The notes: a model not told the origin generated them from the sequence alone. A DNA stretch of 5,648 nucleotides from an uncultured bacterium (GCA_938024025.1 CALJBY010000323.1:1-5648); one strand, 5' to 3'. Counted from the stretch's first letter, positions 1-5,648 are shown. Numbers and translations: made by a program.

Positions 1-923
1 ACACCGAGGGAACCTACTATGGCATCCCCCCAGATGCTAAAAAAGGTATACCGTTTGTTGCGGTTGAGATAGGTCTGAAGCTTGTGTGGGTGTTCTGCAA
101 AATAGGATCGAATGGATTCCATTGATGCATTGTCAGGATGGAGAATACCGTCCTTGAGCATTTCTTCCCGCAAAGAACGATAGGGATGGTAATTGCTGCC
201 GCCAAAGTGGAGGTGAAGCTTTGTCCCATCAGGCAGCATGAGTATGCCTGATCCCTGGACATGGAGAAGATAGGAATCAAAAGGATCTTTGAGATAGGCA
301 ATCTCATATCCCCTGGCTGCCAGCACTCCCTCCTGATCAATCTGTTTCCGTGTGTAGTAGGGATATTCCCTGCCATTTTCAATTCGTACTGCTCTTCGTA
401 CCCCAGTCGACGGCTCTTCCCTCATGACAAGGTCGTCAGGTCGGCGGTAGAGGGGATAGCTATAGGTTTCATCTGCTGTGAGACTTCCTTCTATCAAGGG
501 GAGGTAGTATCCGGTGAAGGTGACAATCCCTGTCCCCTTTTCGCCTGTTGATTGATACAGATCGAAGGTGGTTTGAATAAGCTGGTTGAGATCTCTTCCC
601 TTATCCTCTTCCAGCAGGTGAAGGAACCGTTTGAGTGTTATCCTGATTGTTTCAGATGAAATGCTTTTTTTCCCGAAGGCATACTGAGCAGGTTTTTTTA
701 AGCGGGCAAAATAACTGATTTGATCTTTCAGTGCACGGATAAGGCCGTCCCTGTCAAGAGTATCGGAGAAGACAGGATAATCCTCGATGGCAAGGCGTAC
801 TAAAGGGGGAGGGGTCGGCTCAAAGAGAGTGGGAATGGATTTTATCCTCTGGCAATTGAGGCTGAGCATGGAGAGAAGTACCACTGCCATACCCACAAGG
901 TCCCTGGCTGATAATGATCTCAT
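1..923 (-). CDS. mltA: MltA-family membrane-bound lytic murein transglycosylase, 3' end cut by window
   Basis: This is a partial gene: 307 codons are visible and the frame leaves the window without a stop. MltA enzymes cleave the MurNAc-GlcNAc bond of peptidoglycan in the periplasm and form 1,6-anhydroMurNAc ends. Visible family landmarks are GYYLPL (residues 138-143), YPLYRRP (156-162), a conserved AYL-DPFDSYLLHVQGSG block (209-227), GGSNYHPY (241-248), SMESIRSYF (268-275) and the beginning of the FF...GSLGV stretch (294-end) that leads into the C-terminal 3D domain. The catalytic Asp of that domain lies beyond the window, so activity cannot be judged. The N-terminus (Arg2, Arg7, then a hydrophobic run at 9-22 ending LSLNC) looks like a lipoprotein signal peptide with Cys24 as the lipidated residue, although Asn at -1 is unusual. 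The ATG at 923 overlaps the amgK stop as ATGA. No strong Shine-Dalgarno is seen, which suggests translational coupling. Confidence 0.88.
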   Translation of the reverse strand, partial: MRSLSARDLVGMAVVLLSMLSLNCQRIKSIPTLFEPTPPPLVRLAIEDYPVFSDTLDRDGLIRALKDQISYFARLKKPAQYAFGKKSISSETIRITLKRFLHLLEEDKGRDLNQLIQTTFDLYQSTGEKGTGIVTFTGYYLPLIEGSLTADETYSYPLYRRPDDLVMREEPSTGVRRAVRIENGREYPYYTRKQIDQEGVLAARGYEIAYLKDPFDSYLLHVQGSGILMLPDGTKLHLHFGGSNYHPYRSLREEMLKDGILHPDNASMESIRSYFAEHPHKLQTYLNRNKRYTFFSIWGDAIVGSLG

Positions 924-1957
924 AGGTTTTCTACTGTCTTTCGCAGATGTTCATAGGGGGCCACTATAGCGAGGTTTACAAGCTTCTTCAAGCTTTTTAT
1001 TGCGGTTGGAATATATTGTGCAAACTGTTTTCTTTTCTTCACGGTGGAAAGATGGCCAAAAGCACCGAGTATCTGCATGTTTCTATGCAGAGCAATCACA
1101 GGATAGTCAGACAGGAATTGTTTCTCATCAAGGGGAATGAGGCTTGAGAGCGTTTTCAGGTAGTAGTCAGTGAGGGTTTCCTGCAGTGTATCACTGAGGC
1201 CAACGTACGGATCAAGCAGCAGGGAAGCAAGATCATAGTGCAGTGGTCCATGTCGTCCCCCCTGGAAATCGAGGAAACGAATCTGTTTGTCACTGATCAT
1301 AATGTTCTGCGATTGAAAGTCCCGATAGAGAAAAAAAGTTCCATCAAGGGAGGATACCTTCGCTGCGAGGGTATCGAACTCATCTGCCAGGTAATCTTCT
1401 GGAATAGCAAGACGACAATATCCCTTCAGAAAGGAGCGGTAAAAGTAGCCTGATTCCCACTGACGCACAAAGTACTTATCGTAGGGTGCATTGTGAATCC
1501 TTCTGTCATCCAGACCGTGAGCTCCTTTGACTTGAATACGTGGGAGTATGGCAAGGACTTTTTTATAGAGCGCTTCAAGTCCCGCAGGATCATCTTTGAG
1601 GCGCAGTGCTTCATCCTGCAGGTGCATATCACCGAGATCTTCCATCATGAGCCACCCCCGCTCTCTTTGATAATCGTAGATTTCAGGCACTGCAATTCCT
1701 TGGGCGTGCAACTGGTGGCAGATGTAGTAGAAGGAATCGTTTTCATTTACTCCTGCAGAAGAAGAGGGGGGATCTTCATTGACCGCCAGGATAAGAGAGC
1801 CTTTAGAGTGAGAGAGACGATAGAGGGTGCGGTCTGATCCGCCTCCGGTAAGAGGCTTCCAGGTAACTTCACCTGAGGTTACCCCGTAACCGTTAAGGTA
1901 GCTCTCGGCAAAGGAGACGAGATCATGGGGGAGGTTTTTTTGGATGCTCTTATTCAT
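920..1957 (-). CDS. amgK: AmgK-like N-acetylmuramate/N-acetylglucosamine anomeric kinase (aminoglycoside phosphotransferase fold)
   Basis: This 345-residue protein is of the APH/choline-kinase fold. AmgK phosphorylates the C1 hydroxyl of MurNAc (and GlcNAc) with ATP in the cytoplasm, giving the 1-phosphate used by MurU. Visible motifs are a glycine-rich nucleotide loop GGGSDR (38-43), the hinge-like LMMEDLGD (103-110), the catalytic loop YRDFQSQN (211-218, with Asp213 as expected base and Asn218 as metal ligand) and the metal-binding LDFQ (229-232), followed by RHGPLHYDLASLL (235-247). The DFQ...GP..YDLASLL signature and the C-terminal MQILGAFGHLS segment (294-304) match AmgK better than antibiotic kinases. 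Having Tyr instead of His before RD is a variation that I believe occurs in this family. The neighbouring murU gene and the salvage cluster support the function. It could instead act on another hexosamine. The 309 bases upstream are non-coding, so it may have its own promoter. A weak GAG precedes the ATG at 1957. Confidence 0.82.
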   Translation of the reverse strand: MNKSIQKNLPHDLVSFAESYLNGYGVTSGEVTWKPLTGGGSDRTLYRLSHSKGSLILAVNEDPPSSSAGVNENDSFYYICHQLHAQGIAVPEIYDYQRERGWLMMEDLGDMHLQDEALRLKDDPAGLEALYKKVLAILPRIQVKGAHGLDDRRIHNAPYDKYFVRQWESGYFYRSFLKGYCRLAIPEDYLADEFDTLAAKVSSLDGTFFLYRDFQSQNIMISDKQIRFLDFQGGRHGPLHYDLASLLLDPYVGLSDTLQETLTDYYLKTLSSLIPLDEKQFLSDYPVIALHRNMQILGAFGHLSTVKKRKQFAQYIPTAIKSLKKLVNLAIVAPYEHLRKTVENL

Positions 1958-1980
1958 TTTTTCTCATGAGCGAATGAACG

Positions 1981-2002
1981 TACAAGCAGATTAACAGGCT
2001 AG
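1981..2002. repeat. Imperfect direct repeat, copy A
   Basis: Copy A shares TACAAGCAG, then a 7-base variable segment, then GGCTAG with copy B at 2228-2249: 18 of 22 positions are identical with identical spacing. It sits just upstream of the amgK start. The two copies bracket the inverted repeat, which could mean the stretch between them was inserted or duplicated. Imperfect matches of this length can also arise by chance in AT-rich DNA. Confidence 0.45.
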
Positions 2003-2023
2003 CAAGCAACAAATCATGTTATG

Positions 2024-2128
2024 TTGGTTACAGTAGTTATATTGGTTGAATTGGTTTGAGCATTGCTTTTCGTTGAGTGCTGTTGGCACTAAGTTAACCA
2101 ATAGAACCAATTCAACAAATTTAACCAA
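2024..2128. repeat. Long imperfect inverted repeat with mirror-spaced TTGGTT/AACCAA units
   Basis: Arms 2024-2056 and 2096-2128 are complementary at 26 of 33 positions about an axis at 2076. Three TTGGTT units (2024, 2042, 2051) on the left face three AACCAA units (2096, 2105, 2123) on the right, with spacings 18, 9 and 9, 18. A second register also pairs perfectly for 12 bases (GTTGAATTGGTT at 2045-2056 with 2105-2116). Near the centre a small hairpin AGTGC-TGTTG-GCACT lies at 2076-2090. As RNA upstream of amgK it could fold into a long stem. As DNA it resembles a short non-autonomous repeat (MITE- or REP-like) or a multi-site operator. No transposase is nearby. Confidence 0.75.
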
Positions 2129-2164
2129 TCAAAGCGATTGAGTTATTTTATCTCCGTTTTAATT

Positions 2165-2180
2165 CTGACTCCTGACTTCT
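2165..2180. repeat. Short heptamer tandem repeat (CTGACTC/CTGACTT)
   Basis: Two consecutive heptamers, CTGACTC (2165-2171) and CTGACTT (2172-2178), are followed by a further CT. Read on the minus strand this is a GAAGTCAGGAGTCAG-type string. Short heptamer repeats of this composition occur in intergenic DNA of several bacterial groups. With only two copies here it may be incidental. Confidence 0.4.
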
Positions 2181-2203
2181 ATTTTTTAATTTAGGCATTT
2201 TTA

Positions 2204-2232
2204 TTTATACTCTGCGCTCTCTACGCTTACAA
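2204..2232 (-). promoter_or_regulatory. Candidate sigma70-type promoter for amgK-mltA
   Basis: On the minus strand a -35-like TTGTAA (2232-2227; 4 of 6 consensus) is separated by exactly 17 bases from a -10-like TATAAA (2209-2204; 5 of 6). Transcription would start near 2197 and give a leader of about 240 bases containing the inverted repeat before the amgK ATG at 1957. The -35 overlaps direct repeat copy B. The call rests on sequence match alone. Confidence 0.35.
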
Positions 2233-2249
2233 GCAGTCTAGCTGGCTAG
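2228..2249. repeat. Imperfect direct repeat, copy B
   Basis: This is the partner of the repeat at 1981-2002 (TACAAGCAG, 7-base variable segment, GGCTAG; 18 of 22 identical). It lies just downstream of the murU stop, so the two copies sit near the two ends of the intergenic region. A short CTAGC/GCTAG dyad at 2238-2249 falls within it. Confidence 0.45.
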
Positions 2250-2266
2250 TTTTTGCAAGCTCTCCG

Positions 2267-3217
2267 TTAGACAACTATTTCATTGTGTAAGGAGCGTTTT
2301 ACTGTTGCTCCGTCTCCAATGATACATCCTTCTATGGTGAGGTTGTCATCAATCTTCACATCATCCCAGAGGATGGAATTTTTTATGGTGCAGTTTTCAC
2401 CGATGGTGGTAGTGGTTCCCATTGCTACATAGCCATCAAGAATGGTTCCTGTGCCAAGGGGAAGGGGCTCTCTCTTTGACGGGGTAAGAGCAAAGGCATC
2501 CCGAAGGGTGCTCGTATTGTTATGGATATCCTGGTGAATGCGATGGTAGTCATGGGGAGTGCCGATATCAAGCCAGTAGTGGTTTTCAACCTGATAGCCC
2601 CGCACCTTCTCGCCGCGAGCGATGAGCTGCAGATAAACAGAGATAATATCAACATAACGCTGGGAAGGAATAGCCTTTAAGAGCTGGGGTGAGATAATAT
2701 GAATGCCGGTAAACGCGACTTTCCTGGTAGTGGCGGAGGTGTTTTGTACCCGGTCGTCTCTGATGCCTACAATGGTTCCATCCTGAGCTATTTCTACCTG
2801 GTTATAGCGGGGATAGTCGTGGAGTACAAGTGTTGCCAGATTCCCGCTCTCGGTGTGATGGTGGTAGGCTGCCTTTAAATCAATCGTGTGTATTATGTCA
2901 CCGTTGCTGACGATAAAAGGAGTATCGTTCCATGAATCCTCAACTTTTTTAAGTGCTCCGGCAGTGCCGAGCAGATCTGCCTCATAACTGTGTGTAATGG
3001 TAAGTCCGGAAGACATGTTTGCTTCAAGGTAGGAAGTGATATGCCTGTTGAGGTGGTGGCTGTTTACCACGATATCTTTGACGCCTGCTTCCTGCAGTTG
3101 CCTGATGAGCCTGCCAAGGAGTGGGGTAGAATAGATAGGAAAGAGTGGTTTGGGACGAATCGTCGATAAGGGACGTAAACGGCTGCCTATGCCGGCAGCG
3201 AGTATCATTGCTTTCAT
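2267..3217 (-). CDS. murU: MurU-like MurNAc-1-phosphate uridylyltransferase with C-terminal left-handed beta-helix
   Basis: This 316-residue nucleotidyltransferase is predicted to join MurNAc-1-phosphate and UTP into UDP-MurNAc in the cytoplasm. The N-terminal Rossmann-like domain (about 1-230) shows the signature LAAGIGSRLRPLSTIRPKPL (6-25; nucleotide-binding loop and catalytic Arg/Lys), LGTAGAL (83-89), the metal-binding NGD (105-107), FTGIHIIS (169-176) and WLDIGTP (215-221). The tail, about 255-308, contains imperfect hexapeptide repeats (GYVAMGTTTTIGEN, ILWDDVKIDDN, IIGDGATV) typical of a short left-handed beta-helix. From memory, Pseudomonas MurU is about 220 residues and lacks this tail, so this is a longer architecture closer to GlgC- or GMPP-like pyrophosphorylases. 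The substrate is inferred from the neighbours; a hexose or heptose 1-phosphate nucleotidyltransferase is possible on sequence alone. Its ATG is 14 bases past the namZ stop, with no clear Shine-Dalgarno. Confidence 0.75.
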   Translation of the reverse strand: MKAMILAAGIGSRLRPLSTIRPKPLFPIYSTPLLGRLIRQLQEAGVKDIVVNSHHLNRHITSYLEANMSSGLTITHSYEADLLGTAGALKKVEDSWNDTPFIVSNGDIIHTIDLKAAYHHHTESGNLATLVLHDYPRYNQVEIAQDGTIVGIRDDRVQNTSATTRKVAFTGIHIISPQLLKAIPSQRYVDIISVYLQLIARGEKVRGYQVENHYWLDIGTPHDYHRIHQDIHNNTSTLRDAFALTPSKREPLPLGTGTILDGYVAMGTTTTIGENCTIKNSILWDDVKIDDNLTIEGCIIGDGATVKRSLHNEIVV

Positions 3218-3231
3218 AGTAAGTGGTCTAT

Positions 3232-4407
3232 TTAATTATAGAGAAAATAGTGCTGAGCGCTTTCCTTGAATTCGTTAAGTTCCTCTTGCCAGGATGCTTC
3301 CAGTGCATGGAGATCCTGGTACTGCTCAATCGCTTCTCTCACACGGATATCTCCCAGTATAAGGTCAATAGGCATTTTCTCCCGTTCGTACTCATAGGGG
3401 GGCGGCTGCCAGCAGAAGTGATGGGGATAGAGTGCCCTGCACTCTTGTATGATAGCAAGGGTGGTAAAATAGGGCTTGTAGGTATGGGGATTACTGACGT
3501 GGATCTGCAGTCCGCCGCACACCTCATTGTGCCATTTGTTAAAGGTCGGCTGGAAAAAGATCTCGCGCAAAGAGATGCCGGGGAGGTTTCTTTTCTGAAG
3601 AGCCGTTTTAAGTTTATGGGGATCAATAAAGGGTGCTCCACAGAGCTCAAAGGGCCGGGTGGTTCCTCTTCCTTCGGAAAGGTTGGTTCCTTCCAGCATA
3701 ACCTGGCCGGGATAGACCAGTGCTGTTAGGGGAGATGGCATATTGGGGGAGGGGGGTATCCACTCCAGGCCTGTTTGCTGGAACAGCATGGGGCGGCTCC
3801 AGCCCTCCATCGCGATGACTTCAAGTTCACCGCCAGTCTGATAGTGGTTGTTAAAGAGGAGGGCAACTTCTCCTATGGTTAAACCGTGTCTCATGGGAAG
3901 GGGATAGAGACCGACAAAGGAACGCAGTGCATCCTTGAGCAGATTTCCTTCTACCTTTTCTCCTCCGATGGGATTGGGTCTGTCAAGCACGATAACTTTT
4001 TTGCCATGCTGTCGCGCGGCCTCAAGACAATAGGCCAGCGTAGAGATAAAGGTATAGACCCTTGTCCCAATGTCCTGAAGGTCTATGACGAGAATATCAA
4101 TCGGGTCGAGCATTTCCCTGGTTGGAATACGGGTGGCACCATAGAGGCTCAGGACAGGGATGTTGTAACGGTTGTGCATGAAGTCTGGTGATTCCACCAT
4201 GTTATCCTGCTTTTCTCCTCTGATGCCGTGCTGGGGGCCAAAGAGGGCTTTTATGTTGTGGGGGTAGGACTGCACAAGAAGATCGGCGGTATAAGAAAGG
4301 TGGCTGTCAAGGGAGGCCTGGTTAACCAGAAGTCCGATTCTTTTTTCTCTCAGCCAGTGGGGTGGATTCGTCAACAGCTTTTCAATGCCCAGTTTTACTT
4401 TAGTCAT
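3232..4407 (-). CDS. namZ: DUF1343 / GH171 exo-beta-N-acetylmuramidase (NamZ type)
   Basis: This 391-residue protein is a full-length DUF1343 family member. The characterised members (NamZ of Bacillus subtilis, formerly YbbC, and of Tannerella) release MurNAc from the non-reducing end of peptidoglycan sugar fragments. Conserved blocks are GLLVNQASLD (25-34), LFGPQHGIRGEKQDNM (55-70), DILVIDLQDIGTRVYTF (104-120), VIVLDRPNPIGG (138-149), SFVGLYPLPMRHGLTIGE (163-180), WIPPSPNMPS (216-225) and YPGQVMLEGTNLSEGRGTTRPFE (232-254). The GPQHG form, with Gln where others have Glu, appears to be a common subgroup variant. There is no signal peptide, so a cytoplasmic enzyme is expected, unlike the secreted Bacillus protein. 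The ATG at 4407 overlaps the nagZ stop (ATGA) and is preceded by AGGA seven bases upstream. Adjacency to nagZ parallels Bacillus, where the two enzymes act in sequence. Confidence 0.9.
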   Translation of the reverse strand: MTKVKLGIEKLLTNPPHWLREKRIGLLVNQASLDSHLSYTADLLVQSYPHNIKALFGPQHGIRGEKQDNMVESPDFMHNRYNIPVLSLYGATRIPTREMLDPIDILVIDLQDIGTRVYTFISTLAYCLEAARQHGKKVIVLDRPNPIGGEKVEGNLLKDALRSFVGLYPLPMRHGLTIGEVALLFNNHYQTGGELEVIAMEGWSRPMLFQQTGLEWIPPSPNMPSPLTALVYPGQVMLEGTNLSEGRGTTRPFELCGAPFIDPHKLKTALQKRNLPGISLREIFFQPTFNKWHNEVCGGLQIHVSNPHTYKPYFTTLAIIQECRALYPHHFCWQPPPYEYEREKMPIDLILGDIRVREAIEQYQDLHALEASWQEELNEFKESAQHYFLYN

Positions 4408-5648
4408 GGTTCTTTCCTGAATGGAAGCTTTCCCGGAGCTTCGGCTTTTCCAAAAATAACCTTTACCAGAGCCACAATCTGGTTCCTCCTGAAACCGTAC
4501 GAAGTTAAGCAGGTGTCCCGTAAGTTTAAAAACTCATAATCAAAGGGATTATCCAGCAAAACAAAGATAGGGTTATCATAGCACTGGCGAACCCTTTTTA
4601 TAAGCTGTTTTTGGCCATCATTTCCTTGTGCGTTGGAGATGAAGACAATGCAGGTTCTGTTCCTGTTGTTTTGTTGGGTCAATTTTTCTATTTCGCCCGC
4701 TTTGGGATTTAAGGAGAAAAAGTGAAATGCACAGATTCCGTGGAAGTGACCCGTGCATTCCTTAATGAGAAGATGTTTCTCCGTTGGGTCATACCCTTCT
4801 TCCAAAGCAGGTGCTTCTGATAGATCAGGAATGAGGAGCAGTATATCATTTATCTTGTGACTGTTGACAGGGAGCAGACGTTTATCATCGGAGATGATGG
4901 TAATTGCCTGTTGAGCAATCTGTTCTGCCAGGGTCTCCGGATGAGGTATACGGGTCGTGTGGTCGGGTGGTAAGGGTGTCTGACAAAACTTTCGTAGGGT
5001 GTTTATGCGTGCCATGCTTGCCTCAAGTTCTTCCCGGGGAAGAAGTGAGGTGGTATACGCTTCTACCAGAGCGTCGAAACCTTGTTTTTGCAGCTGGTAA
5101 TCACTGCAGATAAGCAGCATGTCATGGCCTGCACGTGTTGCCAGAAGGCAGGTTTCATCAATAGGATAGTGTTTAGCAATGGCACCCATTTCCAGGTCGT
5201 CTGAAAGGATGAGACCATCAAAGGTGTACCGTGTTCTGATATACTCTTTCACAATGCTTGGTGAAAAGGTTGCCGGATGATCTCCTGTGCTATCCAGTGT
5301 GGGGTAGTGGACATGAGTGGACATGATTCCCTGGACCCCGTTTTCAATAGCTTTCCTGAAAGGGTACCGATGGATTTCTTCGAATGCTTCCTCTGGCAGG
5401 GCAACAGTGGGAAGATCAATGTGGGCATCCATATGTGCCGCTCCCTTGCCGGGGAAGTGTTTTGCAACGGCAGCTACTCCTGCCTGCTGGGTTCCCGTAA
5501 TGAATGCAGAAGCAAGGTCAGCAACCTTTTGTGGATCATCCCCGAAAGAGCGGATGGTAATACCAGGATTGTGATGAGAAGTGATGACGTCAACCACGGG
5601 CGCTAGATTGATGTCAATACCGATTCCTTTCAATTGAAGCCCGGATGT
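4404..5648 (-). CDS. nagZ: NagZ-type beta-N-acetylglucosaminidase (glycoside hydrolase family 3), 5' end cut by window
   Basis: 414 C-terminal residues are visible. The frame stays open to the window edge, and the TTG at 5633 is internal because the preceding codons continue the conserved lead-in to GIDINLAPVVDV (10-21 of the fragment). NagZ removes non-reducing GlcNAc from muropeptides. Visible motifs are the family signature KHFPGKG (63-69), the NagZ-specific Asp-X-His acid/base dyad D74-A-H76, and the nucleophile motif LILSDDLEMGAI (146-157) with D150 as predicted nucleophile. The usual PGHG His is Lys68 here. After the barrel, residues from about 245 form a second alpha/beta domain ending TCLTSYGFRRNQIVALVKVIFGKAEAPGKLP, as in two-domain NagZ proteins; E. 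coli NagZ is a single domain of about 340 residues. The missing N-terminus (roughly 100 residues) hides any signal peptide, so the location is undecided, though signal-less NamZ next to it suggests cytoplasm. Confidence 0.88.
   Translation of the reverse strand, partial: TSGLQLKGIGIDINLAPVVDVITSHHNPGITIRSFGDDPQKVADLASAFITGTQQAGVAAVAKHFPGKGAAHMDAHIDLPTVALPEEAFEEIHRYPFRKAIENGVQGIMSTHVHYPTLDSTGDHPATFSPSIVKEYIRTRYTFDGLILSDDLEMGAIAKHYPIDETCLLATRAGHDMLLICSDYQLQKQGFDALVEAYTTSLLPREELEASMARINTLRKFCQTPLPPDHTTRIPHPETLAEQIAQQAITIISDDKRLLPVNSHKINDILLLIPDLSEAPALEEGYDPTEKHLLIKECTGHFHGICAFHFFSLNPKAGEIEKLTQQNNRNRTCIVFISNAQGNDGQKQLIKRVRQCYDNPIFVLLDNPFDYEFLNLRDTCLTSYGFRRNQIVALVKVIFGKAEAPGKLPFRKEP
4412..4418 (-). 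promoter_or_regulatory. Ribosome binding site of namZ inside the nagZ 3' end
   Basis: AGGAAAG, reading 4418 to 4412 on the minus strand, lies within the last nagZ codons. Its AGGA core is seven bases before the namZ ATG at 4407. It supports that start and, with the ATGA overlap, coupled translation of nagZ and namZ. The other starts in the window lack an equally clear site. Confidence 0.6.

Larger units (their letters stand above)
1958..2266. other. 309-base AT-rich intergenic region between murU and amgK
   Basis: No convincing gene lies in this stretch on either strand. It contrasts with the rest of the locus, where genes overlap or are 14 bases apart. It holds a long imperfect inverted repeat, two imperfect 22-base direct repeats, a heptamer tandem repeat and a candidate promoter for amgK, each listed separately. 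I see no canonical rho-independent terminator for murU: the short CTAGC/GCTAG hairpin at 2238-2249 has a very tight loop and no T run on the minus strand. Confidence 0.85.

Noticed and set aside
261..551. Plus-strand open frame of 96 codons within the mltA region
   Set aside because: It is antisense to a clearly conserved MltA reading frame and shows no recognisable motifs or ribosome binding site.
920..1957. Antibiotic (aminoglycoside) phosphotransferase
   Set aside because: The fold is shared, but the DFQ...GP..YDLASLL signature, the C-terminal segment and the murein-salvage neighbours fit AmgK. No resistance context is visible.
2148..2198. A 16-codon minus-strand open frame (MPKLKNRSQESELKRR) in the amgK leader
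   Set aside because: No ribosome binding site, its start coincides with the candidate transcription start, and it runs through the heptamer repeat. Nothing supports it being translated.
2238..2254. CTAGC/GCTAG hairpin followed by TTTTT, a terminator-like element on the plus strand
   Set aside because: The loop is only two bases or the stem only four pairs, and there is no plus-strand gene for it to end. On the minus strand it lacks a T run.
3223..3729. Plus-strand open frame of 168 codons opposite namZ
   Set aside because: It is the antisense shadow of the strongly conserved DUF1343 protein. Its composition follows from the opposite strand and it has no domain signature.
5631..5633. TTG as the start codon of nagZ
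   Set aside because: Codons upstream of it remain open and continue the family lead-in. Starting here would remove the first part of the family 3 barrel, so the true start is outside the window.

Overview
The window is one uninterrupted minus-strand block of five genes, two of them cut by the window edges. In transcription order, from high to low coordinates, they are: a NagZ-type family 3 beta-N-acetylglucosaminidase (start missing), a DUF1343/GH171 exo-beta-N-acetylmuramidase (NamZ type), a MurU-like sugar-1-phosphate nucleotidyltransferase with an extra left-handed beta-helix tail, an AmgK-like anomeric sugar kinase, and an MltA-family lytic transglycosylase (end missing). The mltA fragment is easy to miss because its frame runs off the window before any stop codon. 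It is nevertheless a clear family member from its ATG at 923.

Together the genes spell out peptidoglycan (murein) turnover and salvage. MltA cuts the wall in the periplasm. NagZ removes GlcNAc and NamZ removes MurNAc from muropeptide sugars. AmgK phosphorylates free MurNAc at the anomeric carbon. MurU then makes UDP-MurNAc, which re-enters wall synthesis downstream of the MurA/MurB steps. AmgK/MurU salvage was described in Pseudomonas and NamZ in Bacillus and Tannerella. A single locus pairing NamZ with AmgK/MurU would feed MurNAc straight to the kinase, and this is the most interesting feature here.

Layout: nagZ and namZ overlap by 4 bases (ATGA), namZ and murU are 14 bases apart, and amgK and mltA again overlap by 4 bases (ATGA). 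The only sizeable non-coding stretch is 1958-2266, between murU and amgK. It is AT-rich. It carries a long imperfect inverted repeat built from TTGGTT/AACCAA units in mirror-symmetric spacing, a pair of imperfect 22-base direct repeats near its two ends, a short heptamer tandem repeat and a plausible sigma70-type promoter facing amgK. The locus may therefore be two transcription units, nagZ-namZ-murU and amgK-mltA.

The organism is most likely a diderm (Gram-negative-type) bacterium of moderate GC content, because MltA and AmgK/MurU salvage belong to diderms. I cannot name the phylum. A lipobox with Asn before the Cys in MltA would be tolerated in some lineages such as spirochaetes, but this is weak evidence. 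There are no tRNA or rRNA genes, CRISPR arrays, transposases or phage genes in the window.
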